A stretch of 10,086 nt of DNA from an uncultured Bacteroidales bacterium (GTDB lineage: Bacteria > Bacteroidota > Bacteroidia > Bacteroidales > F082). The translations under genes were made by a program, and so were the position numbers. Location of the stretch: NCBI GenBank assembly GCA_946410535.1, contig CAMKAR010000054.1:1-10086 (forward strand), read 5' to 3'. Below, in pieces: positions 1 to 6,032 of the stretch (position 1 is its first letter; the number at the start of each line of letters is the position of its first letter). The notes below the pieces were generated by a model. The model worked only from the letters and a program-made list of their open reading frames with translations, searched no databases and was not told where the DNA came from.

Positions 1-35
1 CTTTATTTGGTGCATATTGGTGCATTAAAAGTCGT

Positions 36-66
36 CAAAATTACAACCTTATTTGAAAGTACGCAA
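36..66 (-). promoter_or_regulatory. Putative Bacteroidota-type promoter reading left out of the window
   Basis: On the minus strand, TTG at 66-64 is followed by exactly 20 bases and then TAATTTTG at 43-36, which fits the TAnnTTTG -7 box of the phylum's primary sigma factor. Transcription would start near 30 and run off the left edge, through the two TGCACCAA copies. The driven gene is not visible, so this rests on pattern alone. Confidence 0.4.
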
Positions 67-96
67 GAAAAAAATGCTTTTTCGGCGTTTTTTTCT
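66..96. terminator. Putative bidirectional terminator hairpin
   Basis: Bases 66-77 pair with 85-96 in a 12-bp stem with one G-T wobble around a 7-base loop. The stem is mostly an A run facing a T run, so a U run would form at its 3' side on either strand. It sits downstream of the minus-strand lipoprotein gene (stop at 221) and just before the leftward promoter, where a terminator would be expected. The weak G+C core keeps confidence low. Confidence 0.35.
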
Positions 97-220
97 CAAA
101 AAAATTCCTTTCATGGTTTTATATTTTTGATTTTCAAACACTTGTAATTTAACCTTTAAATGAGATTTTTTCCGTTTCAATCGCGTTTTTTCAGCATACC
201 ATCTTGGATATGCCGATTCG

Positions 221-484
221 TTACGAGAAAAACGGGTTGCTTCGCTGCCTGCGACGCATTCGCTCGGCATGGCGTTTGTCCTTTTGGATCATCTTCTTGG
301 TCTTATTGGCCTGACGTTTGTAGTGCGCATCCTTGGCTTTCTGGTACTGTTTCTTCGATTTTTTCTCCATCTGCTCCATCTGGCGCTCGGCCTTGCGCAT
401 GGCCCGCGACTTCGACGAGGCGCACGACCCACAGAGCAAGGCAACCACCAGCAGGCCCGACATCCATTTCATCAATCTCTTCAT
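221..484 (-). CDS. Small basic lipoprotein, function unknown
   Basis: An 87-residue protein with a lipoprotein signal: positively charged MKRLMKW, a hydrophobic stretch, then LLCGSC with the lipid-accepting Cys at about residue 21. I chose the ATG at 484 over the one at 505 because it gives a normal signal peptide. The mature part is about 65 residues, very rich in Lys and Arg and probably helical (MRKAERQMEQMEKKSKKQ, then KTKKMIQKDKRHAERMRRR), ending in NPFFS. It should be anchored in the outer or inner membrane. The strong positive charge could suit contact with lipopolysaccharide, peptidoglycan or nucleic acid, but that is inference. It resembles small uncharacterised lipoproteins of Bacteroidales as I remember them. 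It is divergent from the next gene, with an 81-bp gap. Confidence 0.7.
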   Translation of the reverse strand: MKRLMKWMSGLLVVALLCGSCASSKSRAMRKAERQMEQMEKKSKKQYQKAKDAHYKRQANKTKKMIQKDKRHAERMRRRQRSNPFFS

Positions 485-502
485 GGCGTTAGATTTTGAG
501 GG

Positions 503-510
503 CAAAAATA
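503..510 (-). promoter_or_regulatory. Putative -7 box for the small basic lipoprotein gene
   Basis: Read on the minus strand, 510-503 is TATTTTTG, a full match to TAnnTTTG. It lies 18 bases before the ATG at 484. No TTG or TTTG is found about 20 bases further upstream, so only half of a promoter is supported. Confidence 0.28.
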
Positions 511-565
511 GGATTTTTCCCGCAAACGGATACGATTTTCCGAAAAATAGCGTTTCTTTGCCGTT

Positions 566-1057
566 ATGAAACGACCGAAACTACACCTATTAATATTAAT
601 GGCGCTCCTGCCGATGCTGCACGGCTGCAGGGAATTTCCCCAGAACCCCAACACACCGATATTGCCCTACCCCATCACCATCTATCCCAACACGCTGCAA
701 TACCAGGAGCTGAATTTCGTCAGCGGCTGGCTCTACATCACCTCCGATGTGGAAAGCACCAGCCGTGGCATCATCGTCTACCGCCAAAGCGACAACGAGT
801 TTCTAGCCTACGATCGCCTGCCGCCCAACGAACCTGACGCTTGCACCGACAGCCACGGCAACACCACGCGCATGGTGGTCGACTTCCCCTTTGTGGTCGA
901 CAGGTGCAACAACGCCTATTACAACATCCTGAACGGCCAACTCATCGTTCGCGAGCCTGACATGGTGCCCAACTTCCCCACCGACGGAACGACCATGTAT
1001 CCGCTCATCCAATACCGCACCGCCTACGACGGCAGCAAGCTGACCATCACCAACTGA
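566..1057 (+). CDS. Lipoprotein resembling a Rieske-fold protein that lacks the iron-sulfur ligands
   Basis: A 163-residue protein with a lipoprotein signal peptide ending LPMLHGC (Cys at about 21). The later pattern matches small Bacteroidales lipoproteins with a Rieske-like beta fold: GIIVYR at 68-73, LAYDRLPPNEPD where a Cys-x-His box would sit (80-91), VDRCNNAYYNILNG where the second ligand box would sit (111-124), then YPLIQYRTAYDGSKLTITN at the end. A true Rieske protein uses Cys-x-His and Cys-x-x-His to bind a 2Fe-2S cluster. Here the first box has neither ligand, and the second keeps one Cys (114) with no His three residues on. Electron transfer is therefore unlikely, and a structural or binding role is more plausible. 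The family link is from remembered sequence patterns. The start gives a normal signal peptide, and no clear ribosome binding site is visible. Confidence 0.7.
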   Translation: MKRPKLHLLILMALLPMLHGCREFPQNPNTPILPYPITIYPNTLQYQELNFVSGWLYITSDVESTSRGIIVYRQSDNEFLAYDRLPPNEPDACTDSHGNTTRMVVDFPFVVDRCNNAYYNILNGQLIVREPDMVPNFPTDGTTMYPLIQYRTAYDGSKLTITN

Positions 1058-1143
1058 AAAGAAAAAAAGCAAATAACAATCTGAAACCCAGTATATTACA
1101 AATATTTTGTTGATACTTGTTGAAAAAGTGGAGACGGTTTCTC

Positions 1144-1174
1144 TTGCGGGGTTTCGGGACTTGGGATACTTTTG
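1144..1174 (+). promoter_or_regulatory. Strong match to a Bacteroidota housekeeping promoter
   Basis: TTG at 1144-1146, 20 bases, then TACTTTTG at 1167-1174 followed by CACC. This is the best promoter match in the window, and in this phylum it is the form often found before stable RNA and housekeeping genes. A transcript would start near 1181 and run right, straight into the antisense strand of the DAHP synthase/chorismate mutase gene. No gene follows, so it may make a small or antisense RNA, or be left over from a lost gene. Confidence 0.5.
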
Positions 1175-1214
1175 CACCGTAATCGTTTTACTACTGAATT
1201 TGGTGCATCAAACA

Positions 1215-1230
1215 ACACGCTTCGGCGTGT
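1215..1230 (-). terminator. UUCG/CGAA-loop hairpin, possible terminator of the DAHP synthase gene
   Basis: ACACGC, TTCG, GCGTGT forms a perfect 6-bp stem with a four-base loop. On the minus strand it lies 30 bases after the stop codon at 1260 and is followed by GTTGTTTGATGC, which is U-rich but not a clean U run. Read on the plus strand the loop is the very stable UUCG tetraloop, with no U run after it. It could instead be part of a structured RNA made from the promoter at 1144-1174. Confidence 0.35.
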
Positions 1231-1259
1231 ATCGATAAGGCTCGTCGATGAGGCGGGCC

Positions 1260-2774
1260 TTAGTCGTTTCCCATGATGCGACTCTGCCGCTCGATGGATT
1301 CCTGGTGGATGGCCTCGAACACCTTATTAATTAATATAGGCGACAGACCCATCTCGGCACCTGCCGACACATGGTCGTCAAGGATTTTCTTCCAGCGGTC
1401 CATTTGCACCACGGCCACATTGTTCAACTTCTTGTATTCGCCGATTTGTGCGCTCACCTCCATGCGACGAGCCAACAGCTGGAGCAACTCGCTGTCGATG
1501 TCGTCGATCTCGCTGCGAAGTCCCGCAAGGTCGCGTTCCACCTTCCCTGACTGCTTCGACCGGAAAGTAAGGCTGGCCAGTAACGACTTCAGCGCTTCGG
1601 GCATGATTTGCTGCTGGGCATCGGTCAGGGCCTCGTCGGGATTAATGTGGCATTCTATCATCAGGCCATCCGTGGCGAGGTCGAGGGCTTTCTGCGCTGT
1701 TGGCAAAAGCAATTCGCGGTTGCCGCAGATGTGACTGACATCCGTGATTAATGGCACGTTGAGTTGGCGCGTGAGTTCGATGGGAATCTCCCACATGGGG
1801 TAGTTGCGATAGGGCGACTCCTTATAATAAGAGAAGCCGCGATGGATGGCCGACAGCCGCGTGATGCCTGCCTTTTGGAAGCGCTCGAAGGCACCGATCC
1901 AGAGCTTCAAGTCGGGCGAAACGGGATTCTTGACATAAACAGGGATGTCGACACCCTGCAAGGCATCGGCCAATTGCTGCACCGAGAACGGGTTGACCAC
2001 CGTGCGGGCACCAATCCAAAGCGCGTCGACATCATATTTCAGGGCCAATTCGACATGTTCGGGCGTGGCCACTTCCGTTGCCGTGGACAGCCCTGACTCG
2101 TGCTTCGCCTCGCGGAGCCACACGAGACCTTCCTCTCCCCTGCCCTCGAAGGCACCAGGACGGGTTCGTGGCTTCCAGATGCCGCCACGCAGCAGCTTCA
2201 CTTCGGGGATTTTCGCCAAGGCTTGCGCCGTGGCGATGATTTGGGTTTCCGACTCTACGCTGCAGGGGCCAGCGATGATTGTTGTTGACGCAGGGGTTTC
2301 GCTTCGCTTCACCGCCTGCTTAATATCTGCCGTCACTCCGTGACTTTCAAAAATGAAGCCGTTCTTTTCCAGAACCTTGATGGAGGCGATATTAGGTTCA
2401 TAAACCTTAGCCGTTATCTTATCGAGATCCAATTCATGCAACGCGATTTCGCAAATTTGTGCGACGGCTTCCGTAGCAAATCCCTTCGACCAATGCTCAG
2501 TCAACAGCATATAACCAAGTTCTCCTTCTTTCCTGTTGTCAGAATTACGCTCCACGGAAACACTTCCTATGATTCTGCCATCCATTGTGATGGCACGGAA
2601 AATTCCGTTTTTCCCTTCATTCAACCTAACCATTCCCAACCACCAATCGGCATCTTCTTCGGTATAAGGAAATGGCATTCTGTCGGACAAATAGGTGCGG
2701 TCGACGGCGTTACATAACGCGATTAATTCGGCTTTGTCGTTGGGTGACCATTTTCTTAATACTACTATATTCAT
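1260..2774 (-). CDS. GNAT acetyltransferase fused to DAHP synthase and chorismate mutase
   Basis: A continuous 504-residue frame with three parts. Residues 1-143 are a RimJ/RimL-type GNAT domain (acetyl-CoA loop HWSKGFATEA at 94-103; NIASIKVLEKNGF near the end) that stops short of the last strand usual in the family. Residues 144-163 are encoded by a dispersed repeat. Residues 164-404 are a type I-beta DAHP synthase, joining phosphoenolpyruvate and erythrose 4-phosphate: IIAGPCSVES, GGIWKPRTRP, VKNP, IHRGF, DVSHICGNRE, NPDEALTDA. All four expected metal ligands are kept (C171, H348, E374, D380). Residues 412-504 are an AroQ-type chorismate mutase. DAHP synthase with mutase is a known Bacteroidota fusion; the GNAT part is not usual. 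The frame stays open up to ATG 2942, but the -7 box at 2896-2889 lies inside that extension, and MNIVVLRKW at 2774 is a typical GNAT start. ATGs at 2807 and 2798 are alternatives. GTG codons at 2336 or 2312 could start the synthase alone. Confidence 0.85.
   Translation of the reverse strand: MNIVVLRKWSPNDKAELIALCNAVDRTYLSDRMPFPYTEEDADWWLGMVRLNEGKNGIFRAITMDGRIIGSVSVERNSDNRKEGELGYMLLTEHWSKGFATEAVAQICEIALHELDLDKITAKVYEPNIASIKVLEKNGFIFESHGVTADIKQAVKRSETPASTTIIAGPCSVESETQIIATAQALAKIPEVKLLRGGIWKPRTRPGAFEGRGEEGLVWLREAKHESGLSTATEVATPEHVELALKYDVDALWIGARTVVNPFSVQQLADALQGVDIPVYVKNPVSPDLKLWIGAFERFQKAGITRLSAIHRGFSYYKESPYRNYPMWEIPIELTRQLNVPLITDVSHICGNRELLLPTAQKALDLATDGLMIECHINPDEALTDAQQQIMPEALKSLLASLTFRSKQSGKVERDLAGLRSEIDDIDSELLQLLARRMEVSAQIGEYKKLNNVAVVQMDRWKKILDDHVSAGAEMGLSPILINKVFEAIHQESIERQSRIMGND
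2290..2344 (-). repeat. Dispersed repeat, copy B, inside the fused gene
   Basis: This 55-bp copy runs from GCAGGG (2290) to the inverted repeat GTCACTCCGTGAC (2332-2344). It matches copy A at 2813-2884 in the same orientation, apart from a few base changes and two short gaps. It is translated as HGVTADIKQAVKRSETPA, replacing both the expected end of the GNAT domain and the usual start of DAHP synthase. It contains no stop codon in this frame, which is why the two genes read as one. Confidence 0.75.
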
Positions 2775-2812
2775 TGTTTGATATTTTCTTTTCGTCATTT
2801 TTTTCATTATTG

Positions 2813-2884
2813 GCAGGGATTTCGCCCCTTCGGGGCTGCATCGCCTGCCTAATATCCGCCTAATATCCGCCGTCACTCCGTGAC
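2813..2884 (-). repeat. Dispersed repeat, copy A, upstream of the GNAT coding region
   Basis: This 72-bp copy has the same ends as copy B (GCAGGG at 2813, GTCACTCCGTGAC at 2872-2884). It has two additions: a tandem duplication of TAATATCCGCC (2850-2860 and 2861-2871), and a GCCCC-TTC-GGGGC hairpin at 2824-2836 where copy B has GCTTCGCTTC. It probably lies in the 5' untranslated leader of the fused gene. The hairpins and short length suggest a REP- or MITE-like element; no transposase is near. Confidence 0.72.
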
Positions 2885-2888
2885 CTTG

Positions 2889-2896
2889 CAAATATA
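2889..2896 (-). promoter_or_regulatory. Putative -7 box for the GNAT-DAHP synthase gene
   Basis: Read on the minus strand, 2896-2889 is TATATTTG, followed by CAAGG, a full match to TAnnTTTG. Transcription would start near 2882, at the edge of repeat copy A, leaving a leader of about 110 bases before ATG 2774. No good -33 element is found 19-21 bases upstream, though a TTTG lies closer. If real, it rules out the ATG at 2942 as start. Confidence 0.4.
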
Positions 2897-2931
2897 AAGG
2901 ATTTTTCAAAGCTGAATTGAGATTTTTTTCG

Positions 2932-2939
2932 TTTCTTTG
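2932..2939 (+). promoter_or_regulatory. Weak -7-like box for asnS
   Basis: TTTCTTTG, followed by CA, differs from TAnnTTTG at one fixed base. It lies about 41 bases before the asnS start. No -33 box at the right spacing is seen. The same CGTTTCTTTGC string occurs just before the Rieske-like lipoprotein gene (551-561), which gives slight support. Confidence 0.25.
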
Positions 2940-2980
2940 CATTAAATTTAAACGAGTGACAAATAATAATCCAGAATACC

Positions 2981-4420
2981 GTGAAAAGAGTAGAAATCAA
3001 GCAAGCCTTGCAGATGCAAGCGTCTGAAAATGAGATTACCGTAATGGGCTGGGTGCGCAACAAGCGCGGCAGCAAGAACGTGGCCTTCATCGCCCTCAAC
3101 GACGGCTCAACCATCAATAACCTGCAATTGGTCATCGACCTGAACGTCATCCCCGAAGAGAATCTGGCCTTGATGCACGCCGGCGCGTCGCTGTGGGCCA
3201 AGGGCGTTTTGGTCGCCTCGATGGGTAGTGGCCAAGCCGTGGAACTGAGCGTGAAGGAAATCGGGCTGTTCGGTCCGGCCAATCCAGATGAATACCCGTT
3301 GCAACCCAAGAAACACTCGCTGGAGTTCCTGCGCGACATCGCCCACCTGCGTTTCCGCACCAACACCTTTGGTGCCGTGATGCGTCTGCGCCACTCGATG
3401 GTGTTCGCCATCCATAAGTTCTTTACGGAGAGAGGCTTCTATAATATTCACACGCCATTAATCACCGCTTCGGATGCCGAAGGCGCAGGCGAAATGTTCC
3501 AAGTGACCACCCTCGATCTCAACAACATCCCCCGCGACGAACAGGGCAACATCGACTACAAGCAGGACTTCTTCGGCAAGTCGACCAATTTGACCGTTTC
3601 GGGTCAGCTCGAAGGCGAGTTGGCGGCAACGGCTTTGGGCAAGATCTATACCTTTGGCCCCACCTTCCGTGCCGAAAACTCGAACACCACGCGCCACTTG
3701 GCCGAGTTCTGGATGATTGAGCCTGAGATGGCTTTCTACGACATCACCGACAACATGGACCTCGCCGAGGAAATGCTGAAATACTTGATTCAATACGCTT
3801 TGGACAACAACATGGACGACCTGCAGTTCCTCAGCAAGCGCCTCCAAGACGAAGAAAAAGGCAAGAAAGAGGAAGAGAAATCGATGGAACTCATCAGCAA
3901 GCTGCACTTTGTGCTTGAGCATGAGTTTGTGCGCCTCACCTACACAGAGGCCATCGACATCCTGCACGACTCCAACTACAACAAGAAAGGCAAGTTCCAA
4001 TATCCCGTCACGGGTTGGGGCATCGACCTGCAATCGGAGCACGAGCGTTACCTCGTTGAGAAGCACTTCAAGAAGCCCGTCATCCTGACCGATTACCCGA
4101 AGGAAATCAAGGCTTTCTACATGAAGCAGAACGAAGACGGCAAGACCGTCCGCGCCATGGACGTGCTCTTCCCCGGCATCGGCGAAATCATTGGTGGCTC
4201 GGAGCGCGAGACCGATATTAATAAGCTCCTCGACCGTATGCACGAAGTGGGCATCCCCGAGGAATCCATGAGTTGGTACTTAGACAGCCGTCGCTTCGGC
4301 TCGGTGCCGCATTCGGGCTATGGCCTTGGCTTCGAGCGCCTGCTCCTCTTCGTCACCGGCATGACCAACATCCGCGACGTCATCCCATTCCCGAGGACAC
4401 CGAAAAACTGCTTGTATTAA
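2981..4420 (+). CDS. asnS: Asparaginyl-tRNA synthetase
   Basis: A cytoplasmic class II aminoacyl-tRNA synthetase that joins asparagine to tRNA-Asn using ATP. At 479 residues it has full family length. The N-terminal OB-fold that binds the anticodon is at about 17-98 ([22 protein letters not shown]). The catalytic domain carries motif 2, [21 protein letters not shown] split around 229-249, and motif 3, [10 protein letters not shown] at 448-457. [10 protein letters not shown] and [17 protein letters not shown] are typical of AsnRS rather than AspRS. The start is GTG: a TGA stop lies in frame at 2957-2959 and no ATG follows it before 2981. A lysine- and glutamate-rich segment (about 286-301) lies in the middle of the catalytic region, where the Bacteroides protein as I recall it is shorter. 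It is the first gene of an apparent operon with rpoN, 88 bp downstream. Confidence 0.97.
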   Translation: MKRVEIKQALQMQASENEITVMGWVRNKRGSKNVAFIALNDGSTINNLQLVIDLNVIPEENLALMHAGASLWAKGVLVASMGSGQAVELSVKEIGLFGPANPDEYPLQPKKHSLEFLRDIAHLRFRTNTFGAVMRLRHSMVFAIHKFFTERGFYNIHTPLITASDAEGAGEMFQVTTLDLNNIPRDEQGNIDYKQDFFGKSTNLTVSGQLEGELAATALGKIYTFGPTFRAENSNTTRHLAEFWMIEPEMAFYDITDNMDLAEEMLKYLIQYALDNNMDDLQFLSKRLQDEEKGKKEEEKSMELISKLHFVLEHEFVRLTYTEAIDILHDSNYNKKGKFQYPVTGWGIDLQSEHERYLVEKHFKKPVILTDYPKEIKAFYMKQNEDGKTVRAMDVLFPGIGEIIGGSERETDINKLLDRMHEVGIPEESMSWYLDSRRFGSVPHSGYGLGFERLLLFVTGMTNIRDVIPFPRTPKNCLY

Positions 4421-4429
4421 ATAAGTGGT

Positions 4430-4507
4430 CAGTTGTTCAGTTATTCAGTTGTTCAGTTGATGGACGACGCTAACTGAACAACAGAACAACTCCAAACTAA
4501 CAACTGA
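4430..4507. repeat. Nested direct and inverted repeat between asnS and rpoN
   Basis: Four tandem 8-bp units, CAGTTGTT, CAGTTATT, CAGTTGTT and CAGTTGAT, fill 4430-4461. GTTGTTCAGTT at 4448-4458 is perfectly complementary to AACTGAACAAC at 4472-4482, an 11-bp stem with a 13-base loop. Two more complementary pieces follow: GAACAAC at 4484-4490, and AACAACTGAA just before the rpoN ATG at 4509. Several alternative hairpins are therefore possible, some of which would cover the rpoN start. It could tune rpoN translation or end part of the asnS transcripts, or it may be a mobile intergenic repeat. Confidence 0.75.
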
Positions 4508-4508
4508 A

Positions 4509-6005
4509 ATGAACAACCAACGATTGACTCAAACCCAGCGGCAGGAGCTGAAGCTGTCGCCGCAGCAAATCCAGCTGATGAAGCTGCTGCAACTGCCATT
4601 AATCGAACTCGAACAACGCATCAAGGAGGAAATCGAGGCCAACCCCGCCTTGGAAGAATCGCATGAGAATGACTACGAGGACAACGAGCCAATCGCTGAC
4701 GACACCGACAATGGCGAGAACGACGACTACAACGACGACGAGGTCGACTTCAGCAAGGACGATGAGTTCGACATCACTGACTACTTGCAGGACGAGGACA
4801 TCGACGACTATTCCTACAAGCTGCAAACCAACAACTACAGTGCCGACGACGACCCCTACGAGACGCCCATTGTCAACGAAGAGACCTTCCAAGACTATCT
4901 GAACCAGCAACTTGCCTACAGGAACCTCTCCGAAAAACAAATGCAAATCGGGGAATATATCATCGGCAACCTGGACGACAACGGCTACCTCAGCCGCCCC
5001 ATCCCCAACATCGTCGACGACATGCTGTTCACGATGAACATCTCGACCACCGAAGAAGAAGTGGCCGAGGTGCTCCACATCGTCCAAGAACTCGACCCGC
5101 CTGGCATCGCCGCCCGCAACCTACAGGAATGCCTGCTCATCCAGCTGCAAAGATTGCAGGAAGAGAATCCCTTCGTCGATGTCAAGCTCTCCATCACCAT
5201 CGTCAAAGACTTCTTTGAGGAATTTACCAAGAAACACTACGACAAGATTGCCAAGAAGTTGGAAGTCAGCAACCGCGAGCTGAAAGCCGCCTTGGACGAG
5301 ATCCTCAAACTCAACCCGAAGCCTGCCGACGCATCCACATCGGGTGCCAAAAACATCCATTACATCACCCCCGACTTCTTCGTCTTCGTACACGACGGCA
5401 AGGTAGAGCTTTCGTTGGACGGCAGGAACACGCCTGAACTTCACATCAGCAAGACCTACCTGAAGATGCTCGACGATTTCGCAAAAAGCAAGGACTCGCG
5501 ACAGATGCAAGAAGCCACGCAGTTCGTCAAACAGAAAATCGACGCGGCCAAATGGTTCATCGATGCCATCAACCAACGGCAAAACACACTGTATATCACC
5601 ATGAAAGCCATCGTCGACATCCAAGAAGAGTATTTCCTGACGGGCGACGAGACCAAGCTCAAGCCCATGATCCTCAAGGACGTGGCCGACAAAGTCGGGC
5701 TTGACATCTCCACCATCTCGCGCGTGGCCAACAGCAAGTATGTGCAAACGCCCTACGGCACCTTCCTGCTGAAGTTCTTCTTCAGCGAAGGCATCACCAA
5801 CGACGAGGGCGAGGAAGTGTCGACCCGCGAGATCAAGAAAATCCTCAAGGACGCCGTCGAGAACGAAGACAAGGCCAACCCCATGACCGACGAGCAGCTG
5901 ATGCTTGTGCTGAAAGAGAAAGGCTACCCCATCGCCCGCAGGACGGTGGCGAAATACCGCGAGCAATTGGGAATCCCCGTGGGAAGGATGAGGAAGAAGA
6001 TATAA
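4509..6005 (+). CDS. rpoN: RNA polymerase sigma-54 factor
   Basis: A 498-residue sigma-54 that directs RNA polymerase to -24/-12 promoters and needs an AAA+ enhancer-binding protein to open them. Region I is the Gln- and Leu-rich start (about 1-50: LKLSPQQIQLMKLLQLPLIE, then EEIEANPALEE), which contacts the activator and holds the complex closed. Region II is unusually acidic (about 51-120, many Asp and Glu). The core-binding domain is at about 125-320, with IIGNLDDNGYL and LDPPGIAARNLQECLL. The DNA-binding part includes LKDVADKVGLDISTISRVANSKYVQTPYGTF split near 388-420, and ends with the RpoN box ARRTVAKYRE at 476-485. All expected parts are present, so it should be functional. The kinase gene starts 27 bp downstream. 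No activator is visible in the window. Confidence 0.97.
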   Translation: MNNQRLTQTQRQELKLSPQQIQLMKLLQLPLIELEQRIKEEIEANPALEESHENDYEDNEPIADDTDNGENDDYNDDEVDFSKDDEFDITDYLQDEDIDDYSYKLQTNNYSADDDPYETPIVNEETFQDYLNQQLAYRNLSEKQMQIGEYIIGNLDDNGYLSRPIPNIVDDMLFTMNISTTEEEVAEVLHIVQELDPPGIAARNLQECLLIQLQRLQEENPFVDVKLSITIVKDFFEEFTKKHYDKIAKKLEVSNRELKAALDEILKLNPKPADASTSGAKNIHYITPDFFVFVHDGKVELSLDGRNTPELHISKTYLKMLDDFAKSKDSRQMQEATQFVKQKIDAAKWFIDAINQRQNTLYITMKAIVDIQEEYFLTGDETKLKPMILKDVADKVGLDISTISRVANSKYVQTPYGTFLLKFFFSEGITNDEGEEVSTREIKKILKDAVENEDKANPMTDEQLMLVLKEKGYPIARRTVAKYREQLGIPVGRMRKKI

Positions 6006-6032
6006 TATTTCGGCCCAAACTTCGTTTTTATC

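Larger units (their letters stand above)
1..220. other. AT-rich non-coding region left of the small lipoprotein gene
   Basis: No convincing gene lies here. The one open frame on the minus strand (49-270) is made of A-rich codons and overlaps the lipoprotein gene out of frame. The stretch holds a long A/T-stem hairpin (66-96), a minus-strand promoter pattern (36-66), and two copies of TTGGTGCAT (7-15 and 17-25). The rest, 97-220, is AT-rich with many A and T runs, and I see no further structure in it. Confidence 0.6.
1058..1259. other. Non-coding region with a gene-less promoter and a UUCG hairpin
   Basis: This 202-bp stretch separates the Rieske-like lipoprotein gene from the 3' end of the convergent GNAT-DAHP synthase gene. 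The left half is AT-rich. The right half has the promoter pattern (1144-1174), the sequence ATTTGGTGCAT (1198-1208) also seen at 5-15, the hairpin 1215-1230, and a weaker set of complementary segments at 1231-1261. I see no open reading frame with a plausible protein on the plus strand after the promoter, and no tRNA. Confidence 0.5.

Noticed and set aside
49..270. 73-codon open frame on the minus strand
   Set aside because: It overlaps the small lipoprotein gene out of frame and continues through A-rich non-coding DNA and the terminator-like hairpin.
1175..1259. tRNA gene after the promoter at 1144-1174
   Set aside because: No cloverleaf, no GTTCRANNC-type T-loop and no matching acceptor stem can be drawn.
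2775..2942. Extension of the GNAT-DAHP synthase gene to the ATG at 2942
   Set aside because: The -7 box at 2896-2889 and repeat copy A lie inside it, and the 56 extra residues do not resemble a GNAT start. The open frame is more likely chance plus repeat.
3458..4243. 261-codon open frame on the minus strand
   Set aside because: It is fully antisense to asnS, whose protein is conserved along its whole length. The translation is Val-, Leu- and His-rich with no domain, as expected from the shadow of a GC-biased gene.
4430..4461. CRISPR-like array
   Set aside because: The units are only 8 bp, directly joined, with no spacers and no cas genes. It is a simple tandem repeat within a larger inverted repeat.
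5121..5966. 281-codon open frame on the minus strand
   Set aside because: It is antisense to the conserved rpoN core-binding and DNA-binding regions. The composition is that of a shadow frame and no motif is seen.
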